A stretch of 64,000 bases of DNA from Liolophura sinensis (lineage: Eukaryota; Mollusca; Polyplacophora; Chitonida; Chitonidae), in NCBI RefSeq assembly GCF_032854445.1, contig NC_088295.1, positions 35,744,510-35,808,509 of the forward strand, given 5' to 3'. The notes beneath the pieces were generated by a model. That model ran no database searches. It was not told the DNA's origin and was given only the letters and a program-made list of their open reading frames with translations. Numbering within the stretch: the stretch's first letter is position 1; each line of letters opens with the position of its first letter. A program made the translations under genes and the position numbers. This document shows positions 35,403-48,400 of the stretch, piece after piece.

Positions 35403-38400
35403 ATGGAGAGCTTCGGAGAGAACTTCATGGACGAAGAAGAGAAGAGGAGAAGGTCTCAGGAAGCGAAAGAAAGACAGGCAAGGCGGAACTTAAACCGTGC
35501 GAGGGCCATGGCAGGTAAGGAGAGTTTATTTACTGATGACATATCTGAAATATATTAATGAAATTTAAGTGAATACCTCCTCCCCACCCTCCCCCCAACC
35601 TGTATAGGAAGGTCGGGTGTATAGTGATGAGTTTACTAATAGGGAAGAGATATTGATATTAATATAAGAGAATAATTAAGGGTATTTACTCTCGACATTA
35701 TTATTAGAGAATATATAGTCATATCAGTATAGATCGGGGTATTTGATGTCGAGGTTATGAGAGAATATATACTGATATTTACCATCAACAATATTATAAG
35801 AGAAGGATTGCTGAAAGCGGTAGCGAAGATCGGAGCATTTACTGTTGACATTATTATTAGAGAATAGAGAGTCATACATGTAAATATAGACATGCGGGTA
35901 TTTACTCTTGAAATTGGTTTTAGAGAAGGGCTATTGTTAAAGGTATAGATCAAGTCAGCTATTGATGACACTAACGGAAGGTGATAAAGCTAGGGTAAAG
36001 TATTTACTGACTATGAAATATTAGATGAGACAAGGTATTTACTGAGATGGACAAACTAGATGAGACAGGGTATTTATTAATGAGGACATATTAGATGAGA
36101 AAGGGTATTTACTGATCATAACATATTAGATGAGACAGGATAAATACTGACGATGACATATGGGGTAAGGCAGAGTATTAGCTGATGGTGACATATTAGA
36201 TGAGACATGGTATTTACCGATGATGACATTTTAGGTGACACAGGGTATTTACTGATATATTTATTTATTTATTTGATTCTGGTATTTTACGTACTCAAGA
36301 ATATTTCACTTATACGACGACGGCCAGCATATATTGTGTGAGGAAACCGGGTATAGTCCAGAAGAACCATGCTGACAGACCGATATTAATGTGAGAAAAG
36401 GGCCACTGATAGGCCTCTAGGTGTATAGGTGCATGTATTTACTGATGATATTAGTGTTAGAGAAGGGTCACTGATAGGCTTCCGGGGATAGTAGGTGAAT
36501 GTTTTCAATGACGATATTAATGTGAGAGAAGGGCCACTGATAGCCCTATTGGTATATAGGTGGGTGTGTTTACTGATGATTTTGATGTTATATATTTATG
36601 TGTTTGATTGGTGTTTTACGCCGTAAGAATATTGATATTAATATTAAAGAAGGGTTACTTATAGGCCTATAGATATATAGGTTTAATGTATTTAGTGATG
36701 ATATTAATGTTGGAGAAGGACTGCTGATGTGTTTTGGTGTGACCATTTGCCAGGTATCACACTATCGTCGCTGCGCTGGACTTGATCTCTATACTGTACG
36801 TCTTTAATTATATCAAAGTTAGATAAAAGACACTGACATACTTCTTTCGGTATATACCCCCCATTATTCCCATTATTGTTAGAGAAAAATCATTGGTATA
36901 AGTATTTCAGGATATTTACCGAATAATTGCATTTCAAGGTATTGACCGAATAATGACACTAATTTTACAAAAGAACCTTTCATATAAGTATTTCAGGATA
37001 ATGATCGAATAATGACATAAATGTTAGAGAAGAAGCTTTCATATAGGCATTCCAAGGTATTTACGTAATAATGGCATTATTGTTAGAGAAGGGCTACAGA
37101 TAAAGATAGATAGGGCTATCCAGAAATGACAATCTTTGAAAATGGCCACTTATATACTTAGGTCGATGTGACACCGATGTTAGACAAGGGCCCTTAATAT
37201 ACATAGTATATTTACTGGACGTAAATTGACGAGTACGGCCATGACATTAATGACAGAGAAAGAGGACATGGATATATAATTGGTTGGATATATTTACTGA
37301 TATTTGACACTCTAGGTAACTGCTACAGCGAGTACATGTTTTGTATGAAGTTTAACCGAGACCGTGATATGAGTTACGTTTCGTCATTCTTTACAGTGAT
37401 GTCGTCCAATCACACTCTCGACCCTAACAGGCTTGGGGTCAAAGAGATGCCGGTCCCCAAGGATATTGACCCAAAGGATTGGAGAAACGCTCTGGATTTT
37501 CTTGTGGAGTACGAAAACTTGAAAGCTCTTGAGCGTAGAAAAAAGAATGCCCCTAAAGAAGAGAACACTGAGAAAACGTCGGACGACTATTTTGACGTTG
37601 ACGAGTTGCAGGGATACGAACCCACCATCTTCTCCCGGTTCAGTTCAACGTTCTGTGGGAAAACGTCCGATGCGCCCGTTGTGGACATAGATGCGTATCT
37701 TAACGGATACAAGTCATCTATCTCACCGCGGACCAGAACACTGTCTACCAAAAACACATCTGATGCTCCCGTTGTTGACGTACAGGCCTACCTTAACGGA
37801 TACAAATCATCTAATTTACCGCGGCCCAGAACACCGTCTAGCAAAAACACGTTTGACGCCCCCATTGTTGATGTCCATACCTATCTCAAGGGGTACAAAT
37901 CTTCCATTTTACCTCCGCCCAGTACAGCATCCAATGGAAAACCGTCTGATGCCCACGCTGCTGACGTCCAGGCTTACCTTAGGAGCTACAAATCCTCAGT
38001 CATACCACGGAGCGAAACATGTGACCTATACGAGAGTGACACATACAGCTCCCGTCTTAATTCTGGTTACAGTGCAAGTGATTTCCAGTCCAAGAATGTG
38101 CTGAAAGTACCATGGGATGGAGAAGAAAATTACAATTATGAAAGGGCAAAGATGATGGAGAAACTCATGTCTCCAAAGCAATCAGAAGGTGACGCTGCCA
38201 CCGACAGACTGGAATCTCCTATGAAGACTAAAAGAGAAAGAGTTTTAGAAATGTTGAATGCTAAACCCAAGATAAACGTAGAACTAGACGAATGGGACTC
38301 TTTGCGTACCGGGCACAAACTGGCATCGAGTACTGAGCTTTATGATACTGATTCAGAGAGCAAAAGGGCAAGAGTCTTGGAAATGTTGTCTTACACCGCT

Positions 38401-41400
38401 GAGGAGAAATACCGTGAGTCCATCACAACATCGCACAGTGACATTTGCTATGACAGAAAGGCAAAAGTGGAAGAAATGATTGCACCAAAAACCACCATAA
38501 AAGCACCATGGGACGAAGAAGGCGGTTTTGAAAAGGCCTACGCCCGGGAGAAAGCCAAAGTAATGGCCGAAGCTATGGCATGCGAGGACAATAAGGCAAA
38601 CATGAAGGAAATGCTACCTTCAAACACCACCATAAAAGCACCATGGGACGAAGAAGGCGGTTTTGAAAAGGCCTACGCCCGGGAGAAAGCCAAAGTGATG
38701 GCCGAAGCTATGGCATGCGAGTACAACAAGGCAAACATGAAGGAAATGCTAGCTTCAAACACCACCATAAAAGCACCATGGGACGAAGAAGGCGGTTTTG
38801 AAAAGGCCTACGCCCGGGAGAAAGCCAAAGTGATGGCCGAAGCTATGGCAACCGAATATTCTATGTCGGCAAGCAGTTTACATGAAACATCCGTACAGGA
38901 CAACCCTGAAAAGGAGTCTACTCAAAAGCCTATGGATGGAGCAGGAGACACTGACATCTTGGACGAAGCTGACGAATTACCAAGTGGCAAAAAAGACAAA
39001 GCCTCAGTAAAAGTCAAAGAACCTCAGGATATAGAGGACGAGACTGAATGTTCCATAAATCAGCTTATAGATGAGGTGATGTCTGTCGATGTGTCCACGC
39101 CAGATGAGAAAAAAACCAAGACTTCAAGGACATCTCAGAGAGATGGGTGTGTAAAGACAACTGAGAAACCACTGAGTACGCAAAACTCAACCGAAGCAAG
39201 AGGTAAAACGGACGGGAAAGAGGATACCGAACTTAACAGCACAGACTCCCTCACGAAACTGCTGGAGGAAATTGAGTTCTCTGATGATCACACATTTGTA
39301 GATAGGAAATTGGATAGAAGCCGTCAGGCAACTAAAAAGAAACCAGTGGATTCTGGCCACCCGTCCACCGACACAGCTGGCAATGATGAGTTGACCATTG
39401 ATGATCTGGTCAACATGTATGAGGAGGGCCAGAGAGATATCCCCAACCAAACACCTCAAAAATCAACAGGTGACGAGTACAAACCACCAGTCAGTGAAAA
39501 TAGTCCGGGCGAAGAAAGGCAAGTCGCAGAAAAATATTCTACATCCAGAAATCTTCATAATAACGTCGAACGGGCGCCCCCAGAAAAGGCTCTGGTTGAA
39601 TCAGTGAAAGGTAAGTTGACATTAATCTATTCTTCGTTGACGCTTCGCAGAATGCCTTTTAGGGGAACAATACACCCCTATAGCGTCATTTAGGATGGCT
39701 CATCATTAGTGTCAGTTATTCAGTATTCTTCTATAATAAAATGTGTATATGTGTTTCAAATTACCAGACGGCCAGTTATACCGTCCATATAACGAGTTAG
39801 CCTATTACATGAATATCTGGTATTTTTGTTTTTTTATTTATTTATTAATCACCCGAAATAATTACATACCGGTAGATAGATGTATTGTACTGATCTCTTT
39901 CCTTCTATCAGGCGAAGCAAAGCGCCATAAAAGCGCACATACTGCTCAGTACCAACGACCAGTTAAACATAGACTGGACGACACCCCTGTTCAACAAGGC
40001 GGGTCACATAGAAGGAAGACTATGAGAGATGACAAAGGCAAGTCCAGACAGTGCCAACATGACACCAGCGTGGTCACCGGACAGCGAGTTTGTGGCCAGA
40101 GACGCGGTCATGGCATCAGCATGGCCACCCGATCGTCAGTGTATGGCTCACTAGCACTCCATGACACCAGTGACACCCTTGACACCAAGACTAACTCAAG
40201 ACAACCAGCTCATAACCATAGACAAACAGGTAAGTTGTGGAAATAGATAAATCTAAGCGTAGAGTTCAACAATCGTATGAAATTTATGAACTTAGATGAC
40301 ATGTAGTTGTTGTGGTGTCAGAAAACAATAAACCAACTGGTACTCTGTAAACATAGCTACAGATGAAAATATAGAATGAAGTGCTGAAAATCAGGATAAA
40401 TCAGTGGACTACAATAACATCATTGGTTAGATTATCGTAGTCCATGGTTAATCCTATATTTATTCTATACCAATAACATGAATTGTCTTCTTTCAGAGAA
40501 GCCACTGAGAAAGCAGTCATCCAGAAAAAACGAAGATGGTTTTTTCTCCTGCGTCACTGATGTGACGCGAAAAACTTATCCAGACACCACGGAAACATCG
40601 GCCACCCAGCGAGCTCGATTCTGGGTGAGAAAGAAATACATGACGAATGAACCATCAGACGATAGTCAAGACGCACAGAAGCGTGCGTGTAGCAAGACGA
40701 GGCCAGAAGAGAATGAAACAAAGCATGGTCAAGGCAAACTCAGGCGCCAGTCTAAAAGCAAGGGGTCAGTGGTAGATGAGCGATATAGCCACTCGCGCCA
40801 CCATCAACGCGAACACAGACGACGGTCTAAAAGCAAGGGGCCAGTGGTGGAAGGAGGACATCGCGACTCGCGCCACGATCAACATGAACATAGACGTCGG
40901 TCTAAAAGCAAGGGACCAGTGCTGGATGAGCGACATCGCGACTCGCGCCACGATCAACACGAATACAGGCGGCGGTCTAAAAGCAAGGTACCTGTGACTG
41001 ATAAGGGACCTCGGGATATGTGCTACGATTACTACGAACACAGGCGTAAGTCTATAAAGATGAATAAAGATGAGAGACATCATCATTTGTGCACTGACCA
41101 GAAGGGAGGGTGGCACAAACGATCTCACCTAGAGAAAGGAAAACCCACTGACCAGGATGAGGAAACAGCCTTTACCACAAAAACCAAGAAGAAGAGGTCC
41201 AAGGCCACCAAAGTATCTAACAAGGATAAATCTCCGACAGATAGCATGGATTCCCATCAGCAGTCAGCACGGAAACAAGGGGGAACCAGTGCACTGGCCA
41301 AGTTGAGGTCGCGTTTGAGATCTATGGCCAATGAACTGAGGTCGCTTTTCTCATGTAGAAGCTGTTCAAGGCATCATCAAGTTAAATTACAACCTGGAGT

Positions 41401-41437
41401 AATTGATGTGGAAAGGGCTTCACTAACTAGCCTGTAA
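35403..41437 (+). CDS. Unrecognised repetitive charged protein, copy 1 (intact)
   Basis: I do not recognise this family. CDS exons 35403-35514, 37316-39610, 39912-40229 and 40497-41437 join in phase to 1,221 aa; a noncoding exon ends at 34828. The N-terminus is charged (MESFGENFMDEEEKRRRSQE...) with no signal peptide or membrane segment. Residues ~155-275 hold four ~31-aa repeats built on DAPVVDVQAYLNGYKSS. Around residues 430-560 are three 45-aa repeats containing KAPWDEEGGFEKAYAREKAK and VMAEAMA, with a looser earlier version (KVPWDGEENYNYERAKMMEK). An acidic Ser/Thr/Lys-rich stretch follows. The last exon has four 25-aa basic repeats, RRRSKSKGPV...HRDSRHDQHEH, then a Lys-rich tail with CRSCSRHH. 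Composition suggests a largely disordered, possibly scaffold-like or nucleic-acid-binding protein, but that is inference. Open reading through 2.3 kb in one exon and correct phases across four introns argue that it is a real gene. Confidence 0.7.
35580..37310 (+). repeat. Irregular tandem repeats in the large intron of copy 1
   Basis: The intron is dominated by loosely repeated ~35-45 bp units of two kinds. One is built on GACATATTAGATGAGACA and GGTATTTACTGA. The other is built on GATATTAATGTTAGAGAAGG and CCACTGATAGGC. Units are degenerate and interrupted by SINE fragments. The same texture is present in copy 2 (44430-46330), so it predates the duplication. Confidence 0.6.
36258..36375 (-). 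mobile_element. Recombinant SINE fragment in copy 1 intron
   Basis: The left flank matches the flank of the first SINE in copy 2 (44722). The body (TTCTGGTATTTTACGTACTC, CATATATTGTGTGAGGAAAC) matches the second SINE in copy 2 (45283-45400). The segment between those two SINEs is absent here. Confidence 0.65.
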
Positions 41438-41699
41438 AACATAGCTGAATAATTTTTTTCTTTGATTTGAAATGATAAAATTTTGCATCTTTTTGCAGTA
41501 TGATTTGGATTTCTAAGGATCGGACTTTTGTATTGATGATTGTTTTGTTTAAATACATATTTGGAGTGGGTTTCTCCAAGAATCAGTAAATGATTATATA
41601 AAAAAGGGGAAAAAAATACAAAACAGTAAAATGAAAAAAAAAATAGAAAAAGAGAAAATAATAATAACATAGTTTTTGTAACATAGTTACATAGATAGA

Positions 41700-42300
41700 T
41701 TTTTTGAAATGCATTTTATTCGATAATGAATGATTTATCCTATGTATTTGTGCACCACCTGTCTCTGACTGTGGATTTGTCTCTAATTGTTGTATGTTTT
41801 TTTATTTTGAAATGCATATAATGCAGTAATGTATGATTTATCCTATGTATTTGTGCACCACCTGTCTCTGACTGTGGATTTGTCTCTAATTGTTGTATTG
41901 GTTTTATTTTGAAATGCATATAATGCAGTAATGTATGATTTATCCTATGTATTTGTGCACCACCTGTCTCTGACTGTGGACTTTTCTCTAATTGTTGTAT
42001 GTTTTTTATTTTGAAATACATATAATGCAGTAATGTATGATTTATCCTATGTATTTGTGCACCACCTGTCTCTGACTGTGGACTTTTCTCTAATTGTTGT
42101 ATGTTTTCTATTTTGAAATGCATATAATGCAGCAATGTATGATTTATCCTATGTATTTGTGCACCATCTGTCTCTAACTGTGGACTTTTCTCTAATTGTT
42201 GTATGTTTTCTATTTTGAAATGCATATAATGCAGCAATGTATCATTTATCCTATGTATTTGTGTAGCACCTGTTTCTGACTGTGGATTTGTCTTTAATGA
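41700..42300. repeat. 102-bp tandem repeat downstream of copy 1
   Basis: About six units with TATGTATTTGTGCACCACCT at 41741, 41844, 41946, 42048, 42150 and 42252 (period 102-103). Each unit also has GAAATGCATATAATGCAG and CTCTAATTGTTGTATG. More diverged units continue to ~42440. Minus-strand open frames here are repeat artefacts. Confidence 0.9.
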
Positions 42301-42440
42301 GAGAAAGTGATGGCGGTATTAATTATCCCATGTATTTGTGCACCACCTGTCTCTCACTGTGGAATGGTCCCTAAAGAGTATATGTTGTTTATTTTGAAAT
42401 GCATGTTACGCATCGTATTCGTTCATCACCTGTCTCTTAC

Positions 42441-43402
42441 TATGGACAAAACTGATCAGCCTACCTGGCAGGAGAAAGAATACCAAATTGTCTCGCATCT
42501 GTGTCGCTTCTCAATACACACCGTCAACACACTATGCTGATTTTTGTTTCTTTTCGCCCAACAGAAAAAAACTGTTGTCTGGTTGAACGCTGCCTGTAAA
42601 ATCCAGCTAACAACTGTTGCGTGAACTAATCCAGTATCAGTGCGATTAGGTTTGTGATTATTTCGAATAAATGGCCATTGACTGGTAATATAGTCTGTAT
42701 CACAAAGTGGCTAACCTGGAATCATATTCCATAGCTATCACTCTGGAAACGTTATCTGTGATACATAAACGGTACATCCTTGGTTCAATCCCCAATCGAT
42801 GCGTTTCTCAGAGGTTAGCATTGGAAATCTTGGTACTACCCGGCTTGGCGTTCGGTTTTAGAGAAACTGACGTCTTTACTTCACAGTCGGCAAAAATATC
42901 TTCGAACACATTTAGTCTACAACATCTTTATAAGCTATCTCAGAAGTATCTAGTCTCCTTTTGCTTTGGGCATCATGGTACTGACATCGATGCAATAAAA
43001 TACTCATGTTTCGAGATATGACGTTACGACAACAGAATGACGTCCCTTTGTGATATGACGTCGTCGCTTTACGGCACGGTAGGGCAAATCTGGTGATTTT
43101 AACATGGAGTGGTATATAGAATATAGAAAGCTAGTTAAAAGGATTAGAATGATCTTAAGAATTGTGTTCAGGGGTGAATTTGCGTTCCCGATATTGCACA
43201 AGAAATGATGTTCTGTCGATACTTTGATCTAAACACGACCACTGTCATCTTAACAGATAGGCAAGTAGCCCTACTGTACCGTAAAGTGGCGATGTCATTT
43301 TGTGCCCGGAAGTCATTGTGTTGTCTTAATGGATTAACTCGAAAATTGCGTATTGGCAAATATCGAATTATGGCGTCACAAATGCAAATGAATGAAATGT
43401 AT
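42441..43402. other. Interval between the two gene copies
   Basis: 42,441-43,012 is the 3' end of duplication copy 1 and aligns with 51,380-51,956. In this stretch copy 1 lacks the tRNA-like A-box segment seen at 51,677-51,720 in copy 2. 43,013-43,387 has no counterpart in copy 2. It contains several GACGT motifs (43021-43070) upstream of the copy 2 promoter. I see no gene. Confidence 0.55.
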
Positions 43403-43444
43403 CGTCACAGGAAGAAGCAGTGCATGGGACATCTATTCCATCAT

Positions 43445-43580
43445 ACGAATGACGTACTTATATTATGACGTCAACACTAGCCATATCCGACGTCACAGCA
43501 TAGCCGGACTTCCCAACCATTGGTGGATTACTACCACGTGACGTCTTTGTGACGTATAACGTCACCGTATGACCAATCTG
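43445..43580 (+). promoter_or_regulatory. CRE/bZIP site cluster, promoter of copy 2
   Basis: Same arrangement as 34604-34737: TGACGTAC, TGACGTCA, CACGTGACGTC, TGACGT, ACGTCAC and paired CCAAT boxes. The second full palindrome is altered to CGACGTCA. The cluster is otherwise retained. Confidence 0.55.
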
Positions 43581-43592
43581 AAAGAATCCACT

Positions 43593-43628
43593 ATGGAGAC
43601 TCTTGCTGCAGGATCACAGATCATTTGA
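43593..43628 (+). other. Upstream ORF in 5'UTR exon of copy 2
   Basis: 11-codon uORF identical to that of copy 1; the exon ends at 43673 before GTAAGA. Confidence 0.4.
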
Positions 43629-44721
43629 AGGCAACTCTAAAGAACATATTTATAGCAGTGAAGCTCTTGACAGGTAAGACAAGTTCATCACACACGTGCA
43701 GTTTGTCAGAGTTCAGTTCTAACAGATTGTTTGTTGATGATGAGGGCTGTCTTTACGGTTACAGTTGTAAAATGAGACCATGGAATCATGTCATTTCCAT
43801 CTTGAAAGCGTTGACGTGTACATAGGTGATTCACATAATATCAATAAAAAATTGTTACTCCAAAGTGTTAATAGGCCTTCATAAATAAACGATGTGGCAG
43901 AATAATGCTGGGTTTGATGCCTTCATCTGTGAAAATGTATTATTGAAAATATATTGCGATTTTCCATAACAATATATCATAATGTTTCACAATAGTTTGT
44001 TCGTCTCTCAACATAGTTTCAAAATACTAATCAAGGAAATAAGAAACTGCGTTTATAGCAAACCCAGGGTTTAATGATAATTGTCCTAATGACAGATGAA
44101 TGGTTTCCTTCATTTATTCCCTGCTATAGAGACCAATCCAGGGACTCAAATCTATCGTGCATTTTGAATATATGTGTTCCTGTAAAAGCTCTAATCTCCC
44201 ACATTGGGTATATATGAATGTCTAGTTTGAACCCAATACTTTCATACACAGCACATCTCCATTATGGAGAGCTTCGGAGAGAACTTCATGGACGAAGGAG
44301 AGAAACAGGAGAAGGTCTCAGGAAGCGAAAGAAAGACAGGCAAGGCGGAACTCAAACCGTGCGAGGGCCATGGCAGGTAGGGAGAGTTTATTTACTGATG
44401 ATATATCTGAAATATATTAATGGAATTTAAGTGATTAACCCTAGGTGATAAAGCTAGGGTAAAGTATTTACTGACTATGACATATTAGATGAGACAAGGT
44501 ATTTACTGAGATGGACATACTAGATGAGACAGGGTATTTATTAATGAGGACATATTAGATGAGAAAGGGTATTTACTGATCATAACATATTAGGTGAGAC
44601 AGGATAATTACTGGGACGATGACATATGGGGTAAGGCAGAGTATGTGCTGATGGTGATATATTAGATGAGACATGGTATTTACCGACGATGACATTTTAG
44701 GTCACACAGGGTATTTAGTGA

Positions 44722-44862
44722 TATATTTATTTATTTGATTGGTGTTTTACGCCATACTCAAGAATATTTCATTTATACGATGGCGGCCAGCATTATGGTG
44801 AGTGGAAACCCACGACCATCCGCAGGTTGCTGAACAGACCTTCCCACGTACGACTTATTTAC
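44722..44862 (-). mobile_element. Main-family SINE, first of a pair in copy 2 intron
   Basis: TTGATTGGTGTTTTACGCCA, CTCAAGAATATTTCATTTAT, GGCGGCCAGCATTATGGTGA and ACCATCCGCAGGTTGCTG in reversed family order. It has no counterpart in copy 1 apart from its left flank. Confidence 0.75.
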
Positions 44863-45282
44863 TGATATAAGACGAGCATGTGTAATGATCATGACATACT
44901 AGATACGATTCATTGATACACGGTTTGATGGTTATTACTGCTAGAAAACCATCGTTCAAAGCCAGATCATGCAGGGTCTTTAGTAAAGACAGTAATGTCA
45001 TAGAATGACTTCTTGTGCATAGGTAGGTTGGAGTGTTAGCCGAATCTTGAAATTAATGTTAGAGAAGGACCACTGATATAGGTATAGGAGCGTGTATTTA
45101 CTGATGATGTTAATCTGAGAGAAGGGCCACTGATAAAGGCATAGGTGAGTGTATTTACTGATGATATTTATTTCATTGGTGTTTTACGCCGTTTTCAAGA
45201 ATATTGATATTAATGTTAAAGAGAGACCACTGACAGGCCTATAGGTATATAGAGGAATGTATTTAATGGTGATATTGATGTT

Positions 45283-45400
45283 ATTTATTTATTTATTTGA
45301 TTCTGGTATTTTACGTACTCAAGAATATTTCACTTATACGACGACGGCCAGCATATATTGTGTGAGGAAACCGGGTATAGTCCAGAAGAACCATGCTGAC
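45283..45400 (-). mobile_element. Main-family SINE, second of a pair in copy 2 intron
   Basis: TTCTGGTATTTTACGTACTC through CCAGCATATATTGTGTGAGG. Its body is the one found at 36262-36375 in copy 1. Confidence 0.7.
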
Positions 45401-48400
45401 AGACCGATATTAATGTGAGAGAAGGGCCACTAATAGACCTCTAGGTGTATAGGTGGATGTATTTACTGATGATATTAGTGTTAGAGAAGGGTCACTGATA
45501 GGCTTCTGGGGATAGTAGGTGAATGTTTTCAATGACGATATTAATGTGAGAGAAGGGCCACTGATAGCCCTATTGGTATATAGGTTTGTGTGTTTACTGA
45601 TGATTTTGATGTTATATATTTATGTGTTTGATTGGTGTTTTACGCCGTAAGAATATTGATATTAATATTAAAGAAGGGTTACTTATAGGCCTATAGATAT
45701 ATAGGTTTAATGTATTTAGTGATGATATTAATGTTGGAGGAGGACTGCTGATGTGTTTTGGTGTGACCATTTTCTAGCTACTACACTGTCGTCGCTGCGC
45801 TGGTCTTAATCTCTATACTGTACGTCTTTAATTATATCAAAGTTAGATAAAAGACACTGACATACTTCTTTCGGTATATACCCCCCATTATTCCCATTAT
45901 TGTTAGAGAAAAATCATTGGTATAAGTATTTCAGGATATTTACCGAATAATTGCATTTCAAGGTATTGACCGAATAATGACACTAATTTTACAAAAGAAC
46001 CATTCATATAAGTATTTCAGGATAATGATCGAATAATGACAATAATGTTAGAGAAGAACCTTTCATATAAGCATTCCAAAGTATTTACGTAATAATGGCA
46101 TTATTGTTAGAGAAGGGCTACAGATAAAGATAGACAGGGCTATCCAGAAATGACAATCTTTGAAAATGGCCACTTATATACTTCGGTCGATTGTGACACC
46201 GATGTTAGATAAGGGCCCTTAATATACATAGTTAAGGTTATTTACTGGACGTAAATTGACGAGTACTGCCATGACATTAATGACAGAGAAAGAGGACATG
46301 GATATATAATTGGTTGGATATATTTACTGATATTTGACACTCTAGGTAACTGCTACAGCGAGTACATGTTTTGTATGAAGTTTAACCGAGACCGTGATAT
46401 GAGTTACGTTTCGTCATTCTTTACAGTGATGTCGTCCAATCACAGTCTCGACCCTAACAGGCTTGGGGTCAAAGAGATGCCGGTCCCCAAGGATATTGAC
46501 CCAAAGGATTGGAGAAACGCTCTGGATTTTCTTGCAGAGTGCGAAAACTTGAAAGCTCTTGAGCGTAGAAAAAAGAATGCCCCTAAAGAAGAGAACAGTG
46601 AGAAAACATCGGACGACTATTTTGACGTTGACGAGTTGCAGGGATACGAACCCACCATCTTCTCCCGGTTCAGTTCAACGTCCTTTGGGAAAACGTCCGA
46701 TGCGCCCGTTGTGGACATAGATGCGTATCTTAACGGATACAAGTCATCTATCTCACCGCGGACCAGAACACTGTCTACCAAAAACACATCTGATGCTCCC
46801 GTTGTTGACGTACAGGCCTACCTTAACGGATACAAATCATCCAACTTACCGCGGCCCAGAACACCGTCTAGCAAAAACACGTTTGACGCCCCCGTTGTTG
46901 ATGTCCATACCTATCTCAAGGGGTACAAATCTTCCATTTTACCTCCGCCCAGTACAGCATCCAATGGAAAACCGTCTGATGCCCACGCTGCTGACGTCCA
47001 GGCTTACCTTAGGAGCTACAAATCCTCAGTCATACCACGGAGCGAAACATGTGACCTATACGAGAGTGACACATACAGCTCCCGTCTTAATTCTGGTTAC
47101 AGTGCAAGTGATTTCCAGTCCAAGAATGTGCTGAAAGTACCATGGGATGGAGAAGAAAATTACAATTATGAAAGGGCACAGATGATGGAGAAACTCATGT
47201 CTCCAAAGCAATCAGAAGGTGACGCTGCCACCGACAGACTGGAATCTCCTATGAAGACTAAAAGAGAAAGAGTTTTAAAAATGTTGAATGCTAAACCCAA
47301 GATAAACGTAGAACTAGACGAATGGGACTCTTTGCGCACCGGGGACAAACTGGCATCGAGTACTGAGCTTTATGATACTGATTCAGAGAGCAAAAAGGGC
47401 AAGAGTCTTGGAAATGTTGTCTTACCCGCTGAGGAGAAATACCGTGAGTCCATCACAACATCGCACAGTGACATTTGCTATGACAGAAAGGCAAAAGTGG
47501 AAGATAACGATTGCACAAAAACCACCATAAAAGCACCATGGGACGAAGAAGGCGGTTTGAAAAGGCCTACGCCCGTGAGAAAGCCAAACTGATGGCCGAA
47601 GCTATGGCATGCGAGGGACAACAAGGCAAACATGAAGGAAATACTACCTTCAAACACCACCATAAAAGCACCATGGGACGAAGAAGGCGGTTTTGAAAAG
47701 GCCTACGCCCGGAGAAAGCCAAAGTGATGGCCGAAGGCTATGGCATGCGAGTACAACAAGGCAAACATGAAGGAAATGCTAGCTTCAAACACCACCATAA
47801 AAGCACCATGGGACGAAGAAGGCGGTTTTGAAAAGGCCTACGCCCGGGAGAAAGCCAAAGTGATGGCCGAAGCTATGGCAACCGAATATTCTATGTCTGC
47901 AAGCAGTTTACATGAAACATCCGTACAGGACAACCCTGAAAAGGAGTCTACTCAAAAGCCTATGGATGGAGCAGGAGACACTGACATCTTGGACGAAGCT
48001 GACGATTTACCAAGTGGCAAAAAAGACAAAGCCTCAGTAAAAGTCAAAGAACCTCAGGATATAGAGGACGAGACTGAATGTTCCTTAAATCAGCTTATAG
48101 ATGAGGTGATGTCTGTCGATGTGTCCACGCCAGATGAGAAAAAAACCAAGACTTCAAGGACATCTCAGAGAGATGGGTGTGTAAAGACATCTGAGAAACC
48201 ACTGAGTACGCAAAACTCAACCGAAGCAAGAGGTAAAACGGACGGGAAAGAGGATACCGAACTTAACAGCACAGACTCCCTCACGAAACTGCTGGAGGAA
48301 ATTGAGTTCTCTGATGATCACACATTTGTAGATAGGAAATTGGATAGAAGCCGTCAGGCAACTAAAAAGAAACCAGTGGATTCTGGCCACCCGTCCACCG

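Larger units (their letters stand above)
34529..43012 (+). repeat. Tandem segmental duplication, copy 1
   Basis: From CGTCACAGGAAGAAG at 34541 (weaker similarity begins ~34529) to GATGCAATAAAAT near 43,002, this block matches 43388-51956 in order and orientation. It contains the promoter, 5'UTR exon, coding exons, introns and 3' 102-bp repeats. Relative to copy 2 it has about 410 bp extra at 35573-35980 and lacks about 570 bp corresponding to 44722-45288. Confidence 0.9.

Noticed and set aside
37691..38104. 137-codon alternative-frame ORF inside the large exon of copy 1 (also 46721-47134 in copy 2)
   Set aside because: It follows the repeat structure of the main frame; its openness is explained by repeated codons, and the main frame fits the splice phases.
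39743..39911. Upstream extension of copy 1 exon 4 (reading DGQLYRPYNELAYYMNIW...)
   Set aside because: It can be read in phase from an alternative acceptor near 39766, but it crosses a poly-T/TTTA tract; the acceptor at 39911 is cleaner. Left as a possible retained or alternative exon, not annotated.
40766..41128. Minus-strand ORF opposite the last exon of copy 1
   Set aside because: It is the shadow of the 25-aa basic repeats; the plus strand is supported by splice phase.
41740..42237. 165-codon minus-strand open frame
   Set aside because: It lies entirely in the 102-bp tandem repeat and simply repeats the same peptide.
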